Part shown: piece by piece, positions 15,701 to 24,900 of the stretch
Layout of the letters: each line of letters begins with the position of its first letter
How positions within the stretch are numbered: the stretch's first letter is position 1
Virus record (IMG/VR): IMGVR_UViG_3300020563_000007
Span: 1 to 41,772 of that record
Length of the DNA: 41,772 nt
Source: a virus
Strand: one strand, 5' to 3'
Made by a program: the position numbers and the translations under genes
Notes under the pieces: model-generated
Database searches by the model: none
What the model saw: the letters and a program-made list of their open reading frames with translations, nothing else
Told to the model about the DNA's origin: nothing

Positions 15701-17824
15701 TCAGAATGCACCACCATCGATTGTGATATTTTGAAGGAATCTTTCTCCACCTACGCATGTAATAACTTGAGATTGACCAGCACAATCATTAACCCAAAGA
15801 GAACCAATTTCAATCGGTGCATAAACAACATCCGACATAACGCTTGAAGTTTCTGTTACAGATGATGCAACAGCAACTCTATTTACAGATTCATCCCAAT
15901 AAATTGCAGCTTTTTTCGCTGATGTTGTGTAATAATGCATTACAACACCAACATCAATATTTTGATCGGTTGATGGTGGTACTAAGCTGCCTCCACTATT
16001 AACTAATCCAAGTTCAATAATACTATCTTCAACTTTAAGTTGTTCAGTATTAACAATTGTTTGGGTTCCAAGTACAGTAATATCGCCTGTGATTGTGACA
16101 CTACTTGCAAAACTTACATTACCAGTAGTATTTGAAACTGTGATTGAAGGAGACCCATCAGCAGCATTAATAGTTCCTGTTCTAATAATGGGAGCTGATA
16201 ATGTAGTTGTATTTGCATTATATGATAGAGTTGGATCTACATATGCAGTTTGTCCTGCTCCAGCGGTTGATGAATCAACAAAGGTTAGATATCTTGTATT
16301 GGAATCAACTACGGATGAGACATCAATTGATGATGATCTAGTTGCTGTTGAAATTGTACCTGTAATTGTACCAGTGATTGTACCAGTGACTACAAGGTCA
16401 TCTTCAACACGAACTGTAGTTGCAACTTCTCCAGACTTAAGGATTAAGTTTCCAGAGTTTGTACTAATAATATTAGTACCTTCAGTTCCAACACCAATAT
16501 TACCAATTAATGCACCACCAGATGTTACCTTGATACCAGAAGTAAATGTTGCAAATCCAGTTGTATTTGTCTGTGCAGTAATATCAACTGTATTTGTTGC
16601 AGCATCAAGTCTTAGATTACCTGAAGATGTATCAATTTGAGTTGTACTATTAACTCCTATTTGAATATTTTTGACGGTCTCGCTACCAACAATCGTAGAA
16701 TTACCTTGAACATCAAGATTTCCTAATACACTAGCATCACCAACTGTTACTACTCTTGAATCTGCACCTGTTAAGAATAGAGACCCTGATGTTGTATTAA
16801 TGGTTCTCGCTGAAGTAATACCAATAGTAACATTGGCACCCCTTAATCCACTAGTAGCCGATACAATTCCACTAAAGCTACCATTTAACCAGGTTTTTCC
16901 CTGAGTTGCATCACCAATATTATAAGCATTGTCGATATTTGGAAGCCAGTTTCCTTCTACATCAGCATTAACAATAATATTATCTGTCTCAGCATTTCCA
17001 AGAGTAATGTCACCATTGAAAACTGCATTACCCTCAAAAGTCGATGCTTGAGATACACTTAGAGCAGCACCAACATAAAGGTTTTGTGCAATACTAGCAC
17101 CACCCTTAACATCTAACGCACCTTGACCAAGGTTTGTTGTGTTGGCAGTGCTAGCAATCGTTGTAACACCTGTAATAGAAGCACCAGCACCAACGAAAAG
17201 ATTTCTCGCTAATCCTACCCCACCGTTAATAACAACTGCTCCAGTGCTCGTAGAAGTCGAGTCTGTGGTGCTTGTGACTCTAAGACCAGATACAAAAGTT
17301 CCTAACCCAGAAACTTGAATCTGACCACCGATATTTGTATTCTTTTCTACTCCAAGACCACCATCTACAACTAAAGAACCAGTATCTTTATTAAATGAAT
17401 CTGTAGTATCCGAAACATAAACTGCAGACTGGAATGTACTAAATCCAGTAACATATAGACTTGATAAATTAACTTGTGTTAATGCACTTGACCAGGATAA
17501 CTGACCATTTGCATCAGATTGCAGCAGACCACCAGCTACTGGTGTTGCTGGTAGTACATAAGTAGTTACACCTGCTAGTACATTGGGTGCCTTAAGACTT
17601 ATTCTGTTCGAACCGTTTCTATCTACTAAGTTTAAATATGCAGACTCAATTCCGTCTTCTCTAGTCCAATATCTTTGACTTCCGAAGAATTTATTATTAC
17701 CAATCGTATCATCAAGACCAATGTAGAAATCATAAAAGTCAGTTGTAAATCCTGGTTCCCCCGCTCCAAGTGCTGGCAATCCAGCGTAATTACCTCTTTT
17801 AAACTGAATTACGGCGGCTGTCAT
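15701..17824 (-). CDS. Tail-fibre-like structural protein with Mtd-like N terminus
   Basis: A 707-residue probable fibre or adhesin. Residues about 5-45 (VIQFKRGNYAGLP, GAGEPGFTTDFYDFYIGLDD) match the small N-terminal domain found in phage major tropism determinants and hyaluronate-lyase-like fibres (Mtd_N), which attaches such fibres to the baseplate or tail. A middle region repeats a glycine block: TGSLVVDGGLGVEKNTNIGG, TGAVVINGGVGLARNLFVGA and QGALDVKGGASIAQNLYVGA, each followed by a fibre-like beta segment. The C-terminal third has more strand-turn repeats and ends RFLQNITIDGGAF. No intramolecular chaperone or S74 peptidase motif is obvious. An exact TATAAATA late promoter and a GAGG Shine-Dalgarno sequence eight bases before the ATG support the start. 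Receptor binding is likely but unproven. Confidence 0.82.
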   Translation of the reverse strand: MTAAVIQFKRGNYAGLPALGAGEPGFTTDFYDFYIGLDDTIGNNKFFGSQRYWTREDGIESAYLNLVDRNGSNRISLKAPNVLAGVTTYVLPATPVAGGLLQSDANGQLSWSSALTQVNLSSLYVTGFSTFQSAVYVSDTTDSFNKDTGSLVVDGGLGVEKNTNIGGQIQVSGLGTFVSGLRVTSTTDSTSTSTGAVVINGGVGLARNLFVGAGASITGVTTIASTANTTNLGQGALDVKGGASIAQNLYVGAALSVSQASTFEGNAVFNGDITLGNAETDNIIVNADVEGNWLPNIDNAYNIGDATQGKTWLNGSFSGIVSATSGLRGANVTIGITSARTINTTSGSLFLTGADSRVVTVGDASVLGNLDVQGNSTIVGSETVKNIQIGVNSTTQIDTSSGNLRLDAATNTVDITAQTNTTGFATFTSGIKVTSGGALIGNIGVGTEGTNIISTNSGNLILKSGEVATTVRVEDDLVVTGTITGTITGTISTATRSSSIDVSSVVDSNTRYLTFVDSSTAGAGQTAYVDPTLSYNANTTTLSAPIIRTGTINAADGSPSITVSNTTGNVSFASSVTITGDITVLGTQTIVNTEQLKVEDSIIELGLVNSGGSLVPPSTDQNIDVGVVMHYYTTSAKKAAIYWDESVNRVAVASSVTETSSVMSDVVYAPIEIGSLWVNDCAGQSQVITCVGGERFLQNITIDGGAF

Positions 17825-17860
17825 CTAGATTGCCTCGCTTTTGATACTCTTTCCTTTAGG

Positions 17861-17868
17861 TATTTATA
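17861..17868 (-). promoter_or_regulatory. T4-type late promoter box (TATAAATA) before the fibre-like gene
   Basis: The minus strand reads TATAAATA, identical to the T4 late consensus, in the 48-base gap 17825-17872 and 36 bases before the ATG of the 707-residue gene. The gap also holds the GAGG Shine-Dalgarno sequence. It is the best-looking promoter of the window. Confidence 0.82.
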
Positions 17869-17872
17869 TTTT

Positions 17873-18187
17873 TTACCAAGTTCCACCATCTAAATCAATA
17901 TTATTTGCTCTAGATTGATCTGTATCCAAAGCATCGATAAAAGAACCTGGTAATCCAGCAGCAGAAGCTGTATTTACCGTTGCAGCGGCTGCTACTAAAA
18001 TTTGATCTGGATCTACAAATACATATTTGTTCAGAGCAGCATTATAAACCATAACAAACTTATCAGCTCTACCCGAGATATCTATATCTGATATATCAGA
18101 TAATTTAATTCCAGATCCAGCAAATGAGTTGGATGCAATTACTCTAATTGTGTTTTGTTGTCCTACTCTAGCCTTTATAGATGTCAT
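17873..18187 (-). CDS. Small putative structural protein with DGGTW C terminus
   Basis: A 104-residue protein of unknown function. It starts MTSIKARVGQQNTIRVIAS, has a middle KLSDISDIDISGRADKFVMVYNAALNKYVFVDPDQIL (strand-turn segments often seen at fibre junctions) and ends RANNIDLDGGTW. The ending matches the 707-residue fibre-like protein next to it (ITIDGGAF), suggesting a shared tail for attachment or folding. The ATG overlaps the stop of the 112-residue gene in TAATG, so the two are made together. A virion role is inferred from context. Confidence 0.65.
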   Translation of the reverse strand: MTSIKARVGQQNTIRVIASNSFAGSGIKLSDISDIDISGRADKFVMVYNAALNKYVFVDPDQILVAAAATVNTASAAGLPGSFIDALDTDQSRANNIDLDGGTW

Positions 18188-18525
18188 TAAGTTGTTACTC
18201 CTTCTCTGACTAAAGCGTTTCCTTCGATAACCCTTGTTTTGTATCCAGTAGAGCTAGTAATTACTATATCGTAAACATATCTACCTGGTTTTAAATCTGC
18301 GGTTTGACCAGAAGTTAAGGCAATTCCAACTGTACCATTAGCAGCATTACTTATTGTTGCTGTAAATGCTGTAGAAGAAGAACTGGCAGGATGTTTTTTA
18401 AGTTTGGATGCTATGGAATAATTTGTCAGATTAAAAGAAGTATCACCTTGAGTGTTAGTCAGATTAAATGTTTGGAAAAAGTCAGTACCACAATTAATCA
18501 CTAAATTTGATACATATACTGCCAT
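18187..18525 (-). CDS. Small beta-sandwich structural protein (BppU-N-like)
   Basis: A 112-residue protein. The pattern VINCGTDFFQTFNLTNTQGD, then LTNYSIASKLKKHPASSSST, TATISNAANGTVGIALTSGQ and KPGRYVYDIVITSSTGYKTR, is that of the small beta-sandwich found in phage baseplate upper proteins (BppU N-terminal type) and similar virion proteins, in which an unextended strand is followed by a 'YxxxxKLKK' strand and a 'GxYxYDI' strand. It has no enzyme motif. A CTAAATA-type promoter box and a small palindrome lie directly before it. It is coupled to the 104-residue gene downstream. A baseplate or fibre-adaptor role is inferred from fold resemblance and location. Confidence 0.65.
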   Translation of the reverse strand: MAVYVSNLVINCGTDFFQTFNLTNTQGDTSFNLTNYSIASKLKKHPASSSSTAFTATISNAANGTVGIALTSGQTADLKPGRYVYDIVITSSTGYKTRVIEGNALVREGVTT

Positions 18526-18536
18526 CTACTTTTTGA

Positions 18537-18555
18537 AATAACATCTCATGTTATT
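18537..18555. repeat. Perfect 8-bp inverted repeat with 3-base loop
   Basis: AATAACAT, a CTC loop, then ATGTTATT on the plus strand; perfect 8-bp arms. It lies in the leader before the 112-residue gene, next to the CTAAATA box and touching the upstream stop codon. No T-run follows on either strand, so it does not look like a terminator. Confidence 0.5.
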
Positions 18556-18736
18556 ATTTAGTTCCGATAGACTCTAAAGAAATAATAGTCTCCTGGGTTT
18601 TCAAAAATAATTTGACATAGCATTTTGCAACATCTCGCATTTTCTCTAAATCATTACACGCATCAATTTCTCTTGAGATTTTTGCATATTCAAAATTTTT
18701 GTTTAGATTTTCTAAAGTAATTTCGTCAGGATTCAT
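18554..18736 (-). CDS. Small conserved-looking protein, 60 residues, unknown function
   Basis: A 60-residue, mostly helical, acidic protein: MNPDEITLENLNKNFEYAKI, then SREIDACNDLEKMRDVAKCY and VKLFLKTQETIISLESIGTK. The tail resembles a small protein seen beside baseplate genes in marine T4-like phages, but I cannot name a function. It has no Shine-Dalgarno sequence. Its ATG lies 11 bases inside the end of the preceding small gene, so translation is probably coupled. The codons are in frame and clean. The regular pattern of charged and hydrophobic residues supports a real gene. Confidence 0.65.
   Translation of the reverse strand: MNPDEITLENLNKNFEYAKISREIDACNDLEKMRDVAKCYVKLFLKTQETIISLESIGTK
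18555..18562 (-). promoter_or_regulatory. Late-promoter-like box, CTAAATA variant, before the 112-residue gene
   Basis: The minus strand reads ACTAAATA, 29 bases before the ATG of the 112-residue gene and overlapping the end of the 60-residue gene. It is the same octamer as before gp20. Confidence 0.4.
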
Positions 18737-18935
18737 TTTTTAAAAGTTGTACTAATAGAGTTTTAATTTCACTTAATTCATTTTTCAATTCCAATATTTC
18801 TTGTTTTTCTTTATTCCTTCTTTCCCTTTGTTTAATATACTGCGAATATTCATATTCATCTGTATTAATTATTGCACCAGAACTTGTATCTCTGTACAAG
18901 TTCTTTTCGCCTTCAACACGAATCATTTTTTTCAT
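18726..18935 (-). CDS. Small coiled-coil protein, 69 residues, unknown function
   Basis: I start this gene at the ATG at 18935, one base after the stop of the DUF4815 gene, giving MKKMIRVEGEKNLYRDTSSG. A longer frame from 18998 would run 62 bases into that gene and adds an unlikely hydrophobic leader. The first half (IRVEGEKNLYRDTSSGAIIN, TDEYEYSQY) has an ordered strand-rich look. The second half (REREKxEILELKNELSEIKTLL type) is a short coiled coil with leucine spacing, ending LLVQLLKNES. The function is unknown. Its position after the baseplate genes and before small structural genes suggests an assembly role, which is inference only. Confidence 0.68.
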   Translation of the reverse strand: MKKMIRVEGEKNLYRDTSSGAIINTDEYEYSQYIKQRERRNKEKQEILELKNELSEIKTLLVQLLKNES

Positions 18936-18936
18936 A

Positions 18937-21900
18937 TTAAGCCAATGCAATAGCACGAATATCCTTAAATTTAGGAGATTTTGCCTCATTGGTTCCACTC
19001 ATAACAATTTTAATAGAATATCCAGTAAATTGCTCTAAATCATCAACACTGAATTGATATTCAATGAATTCATTTTCCCTACTAGAGCGAACTAGTTTAT
19101 CTGGTTTTCCATTATTGTTTGCTTCATTAACAATAGTATCCCCAAAACCATCGTTATTTGTATCAGTTAAGTTATCATAACCAGGGAACAGATTATATGA
19201 TTGTGCAATTTCACTAGAGTCTGCTTTAAAGAGTCTATAAAGAACTCTAAAATCTGCAGAGGAGTCTCTGTATGCTGAAACAAAGACTTTAAGTGAAGTT
19301 GCTGGTTGAGATAAATTAACTCTCTGAGACACATAGATAGCAGAATGAGGGTCTCCGCTTAGTTGATTAACTCTAGAGTCATTTGCATAGTCAAGTATTG
19401 GATTATTGAGACGATTTCTTCCAAGAGCAACAAATGCTGTCTGAGTATCGATCGCAGGGGAAAGATTTGGATCATTAGACTTCATTGAAACATTAACAGT
19501 TAGAGATCTGTTCTTTGGAAGTGTGGTTAATCTTGTTGTCTCATTGATTCTTGAACATACAATTCTTGGAGATGAAAGGTCATTAATTTGATTGAGTTGA
19601 ACTGCTTCAAATCCATTATCCAAGAATGATACCTCTGAACCACCTGCACTTGTGCCAGAAACTGTTCTAATTGAACCAGAAACTGATGAAGACTGACCTG
19701 GTGTAATTACATTGAATTGTGGGATAATAGAATTATACTGAATATTTTGAGAAACCGAAATATCATCTCCACCAACTTGAGACTCAAGTGAGAAGTTCAA
19801 TTGCGATTCTCCAGTGGAACGAGAACCCCTATCAATTTCAATATTATAACTATCGATATCATTGAGACTTCTTAACGTTGCATCAGAGGACATGTCATGG
19901 GTTTTATTTACTCTTGTTAAAGAAACATCTCCAATTTCATACTTATAAACAGGGTCATTTACATAGTGTTTTCTAATAGCAGTTCCATCAACACCTCTGG
20001 TTGCAATTCCAAGTACGCCACTGCCAATGCTATTATAGTAGATAACTTCATTATTAACTTTTAGATATCCAAATGCTGTAGTTATTCCTTCAAATCTTGA
20101 AAATCCAGTGGTATTAGCTAATGAAATTGTAGTATCTGTTATATCTAAATCAACGGTTAGGGAAGTTGGATTTGTATTTGGTTTAACTCCACTAATAGTA
20201 ACTTTATTATTATTGGAAGTCATGCCATGATTAAACTGAGTAACTTCTAGAACATTTCCAGAATATTGACCACCAACAGCTGTTGATGTAATAACTACAG
20301 TATTCGCATATGAAACTTGAGTTGTATCATTAGTATAAACTTGAAGACTGCCACCTAAAAGGAAATTGTCACCCTGTACATTAGTCAAATATAGTGTATC
20401 ATATCCATCAATTCCACTGATAGACAGTCTAGCACCTGTACCAGAATTGCCAACATCTGCTGTAACAACTCCAACAACATCACCAACAGAAAATCCTTTT
20501 CCAGTTGCAATACCAGTTGTATTGATTACGACTTGATTAAGTTTTCCTGTATTGAAGAATGAAACTGATTGTGCAATTAAATCACTACCATTTCCTGTAA
20601 TTGGGTATAGGCGAACATTTGGATATGAACCGCCAGAATAACCAGCACCAGTAGAAATCGTTGTAATTCCAGTGAATGAAACACCACCTCCAACTCTTTC
20701 AATGTATCCATTAGCCAGAGAAGTGCTTGCCTTAACTCTCTTACCAGGTACTAATTGTTGTTTGATAGAGTTTAAATAAACAGTTGTAATACCAACATTA
20801 ATTTTTCTTGGGAAGATTCTTATTGAATCTGGAATTAATTTTTGAATATTGGAGTCACCAACTTCTAACTTTGGATTGTAGAAGAATGCAGATCCAGATT
20901 GGGAAGTAAATTTCGCTTTATAAAGTTTGAATTTCAAATCTTCAAATTGGCTCGCTGTCCAAATAGTACCATTTTGGGATTTAAATAGACTTCCTCCAAT
21001 ATATTGTTTCGTTACCATTACAGACTCTGCATCTGGTAAATTCTGCCCATTTACAGTCTTTTCACCCATTCTCGCAACCCAAAGTTCATAATTATTCGTT
21101 GTAGGTGCAAGAACAACAATTGCATATTCTCTTTGTGGTTGTAAGTATATTGGTGATGGGAAAGTTACTTTTGTTGCAACAGATGCATCTGAAGATATTC
21201 CAATTTGACTTGGTTCTAAAATTACTCTCGCAAAATCTTGTACAAGTCTATCAGTAGGTGTTCCAAGTTCAACATCTCTAACTTCAACATAGCATTTTTC
21301 ATTTTCATCTTTGCTTGCAAAGTATAAATCTACTGCAGTTAAGAAAGCACCCGTCTCATCAACAGTGAATGATTGTGCAAGTGGATCCTTTCCACCACCT
21401 CTATTAGGTGGTGGTGGGGGTGGAGTTCTTACAATAACAGTATCTTGTCTGTAAGTATCTACTATTCCGCTAGCAGAATATGTTGTTTCACCACTACTGA
21501 TCAGCAAACTACCAGGAAGTGGAGTTGCATTTGTTGAGCTAGTTGTTAGTTTAAATGTTCTACTACCAGTTTGAATTCTTATTGATGGTGGAGGAGTTGT
21601 TAGTGGATCTCTAATGAAGAATGAACCAATTAAATCACCAAAAGTGTCAGCTACTAATCTAATATTCGAAACTATGCAGGTGGCACCACTAGTTTGTCCA
21701 ACAAGAGTCATTCCACTTGTAACATAACCACTATATTTGCCTAGAACTTCTTCCGAGAGTGAAGCAATATCAATATTTAAAACCGTTGCAGATGCTGAAT
21801 ATTGAGTACTTAATGATAATGAGGTATTATATGGATTTGAATTGTACGTTGTTGTTGGTGTTAAATATGGTCCAGATTTGTGATCGGGTCTAGATGTTCT

Positions 21901-24900
21901 AAAAGTAATGAGTTTAGATGCACCTACAAACCCATCTACAGTCTCTCCGACTGAGAAAGTTCCAGATTGCATTTCAATTTCAAGTAGTTTGGGAACAACA
22001 TCAATACCCGATATTCCATCAAGGAATGGGTAGTATCTTCCTAATGGTTTTAATCCACCAGATGCAAATTGTACGTTTCTAGAACGCATGTACGTGTCTG
22101 GTTCTGAACTAATTAGAACATTATCGATGTAGGAACCATTCCATCCACCAGTTATTGTTCTAGTTCCACCAGGGACATATACGTTTCTAACCCAGTTATC
22201 CGAAGCTGGTGAGAGAATAACTCTTCCAATATATTCAACCATTTGGAATGGATTTACATTTTCAACTCTTGAAGCTAATGGTTGCTGAATCCATTCCTTT
22301 TCTTCATAATTGAGAGTGATTAAATCTCCAGTCTTCTTGACATTTGGATCTAGAAGTGCCAAATTGCTGCTAAAGTCTGCAGTATCGGAGTTAATGGAAT
22401 CTGATAATGCTGGTTCTAATTTTAATGAATAGAAATCAGTTGGTGTCTTTAATTCTTTGCTTTCAGTATCAACATCAGACTTTGAATCAAAGTTTGTCAA
22501 ATCCATTCTTCCATTATCAGAAAAATCATCTACAAAGAATCCTGACTTAAACCTTGATAGTCCATCAGCATCTTGTATTTGAAGACTCTTTGTATTAAGT
22601 TCTAACAAACTTAAAGATGTTACTGTTTCTAAGGTTTCTATTCTGTCCTCTAGTTTTCCAATATCTCTCATCGTATATCTTCTATTATCAATTAAATTAA
22701 TAGAAGCATCTTTTACATTGTATAAGTATGGTGGGTAAGATATTGTAGCGATTGTCATCGCTTCTTCAACATTTACTGGTTCTTTAGGTGGAGTTGAAGA
22801 AGTTCCTTTAACTACACTGATATTTCCTTGTTTATCTAAAACAACTTTATCAACTCTTGATAGATAATACTTATATCCTAAAATGGAACTTTCATTTGGA
22901 GAAACAACCAAATTGGTATTTACTGATGACGAACCAAATGTGCGACTAGAAAAATCAAATGGGGAACTTGAAGTTGAAGTAAAATCGGAAACCCTTGGTC
23001 TAAAGTCAATTACATCAGAAGCTCTTGTATTATTTGCTAGTATTGGAATATCTTTTGTATATCTTTCTTTATCATAAGAATTTACTGTGTAGAAGTCACC
23101 AGTATCGTTTGATGGGACAACATACTTATCAAATATAATCAGTAGCTTTCTGGAAGGTGATACAGTACCTCTATTTCTAACAATTCTAGAGTAATCGTAA
23201 TATTGCTCTTTTTGACCCTTATCTAGAGAATATCTATCTGTAATGTTTAAATAACTTCCAGATGTAATTGCTTGAATTGATGATTGAATATTTGATTCAC
23301 TAAAAGTAACTAACTCACCGACAACAAATTTATTTGAGTTTAGATAAACAAATTGAATATCTGTTGAAGATGGTTTATTTACAATTTGAGCAACAGATCC
23401 ACTTTCAGAACCTGTAATTTTTTCACCAATAATTGCATTAATGTCAAGTCCTAACCCACTAACAAATTGTAAAGTATCTAAAGTTGGTGTTGAAGTTGAT
23501 AAAGACTCATAAACTGCAATCAGTTTTACAGCGTCTGGGACATTCAGTGATATTTCTCTATCTTCAACTCTTAGACCATAATAAGGACTCGTTGATAGTC
23601 CAGAAATTGATGTTGAAACTCCAGAAGAAGTAGAACTTACGATTATCTGAGCACTTCTAATATAATCCTTTCTTTTACTTTTTACAGCCTGCCTCTTGAT
23701 TGTTGTATTAACTGTTACGCTACCAATTCCAGATCTTAATCCAGTAAAGTTTATTTGTGAATTATTTGCAGATAACGATACTTGGTCTGAAGTTAGTTGT
23801 TCAACTGCACCATCATTATAAATTATCGAATATCTATCGCTATCATAAGGTTCAAAAAATGCACTACTAAATCCTAAAGTATTTGTATTGAGACTTAAAT
23901 TTCCAGAGGGGCTTGTAGATTGTCCATTTACTTGCTTTACAATTGTTACCGTAGATGAATTTAAATCTACAGTGGAAACATTTGGAGAAGATAATTTAGC
24001 ATATAAAAATGCGTTATCTTCATTTTGAACTTTTGGAAGTCCGATGGTAAAAGTAGCATCAACTGTTCCCGATCCTGGAACTCCACCATCACATACTCCA
24101 AAAACTGTGCTAACTCCAGTCAGATACAAATATTGTAAATCTGTTGATACTGCTGTTACTCTATTATATGTTTCAGTTGTGAATCCAGGTCTTTGATATC
24201 TAATTATCGTATTGGTTGATATTCCACTGAAGGTTTTTCCAGCACATGTTGCAATACCAATGGAATTAACAGTAATTGTATCAGTTATTGAAAATCCTGT
24301 TGGGATTTTTCTATCTAAAATAGTATCTGCAGAAAAATCTGTGGTTATTCCAGATGCAGTTGTATATGATTGATAAACCGATTTTATGTCCTTAATACTA
24401 TTTGTTTCTACAGCAACAATGGATCTTCTATATTCAGAAGATTCATTAATTAAAACTTGCTCTCCAACAATAAAGTTTCCAGAAGTTTGAGAAAGATAGA
24501 TTCCTGTGGTCCCAGATGGTCCTGGAGCTTGTACAAGATAACCTGAAGCTCCACTACTTAAACCTCTAATATAACTTGTCGCTGGACAAAATCCAGAAAA
24601 TACAAGTTCATTTAAAGTTATTTTTGTATAAGTTTGGATATCAAAAAGATATAGATTAAATGCTGAGCTTTCATTTACATAATCTGAATTTGCTGAAAAT
24701 GAATAAACTCTCGCTCTACCAATTGTTTCACCAGATGCTGCATTATTAGAAGTTTTTCTATATGTTTGTAGATCAACATAGTTATTATTATTATTTAATC
24801 CAACAAATGGGCATCCACGAACGTTATTGACTTTTACTAGATTTCCCATTTCAAATGGGATTGAAGCAGATGTTACTGTTTCTAAATCTCTAGGTTTTTC

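Noticed and set aside
16089-16640. 183-codon open frame on the plus strand
   Set aside because: It lies wholly inside the 707-residue fibre gene on the opposite strand. Its Val/Pro/Thr composition is the mirror of Ser/Thr/Gly-rich coding DNA, and it has no ribosome binding site.
18936-18998. Longer start for the 69-residue coiled-coil gene
   Set aside because: It would add a 21-residue hydrophobic leader read entirely within the DUF4815 gene. The ATG at 18935 directly follows that gene's stop.
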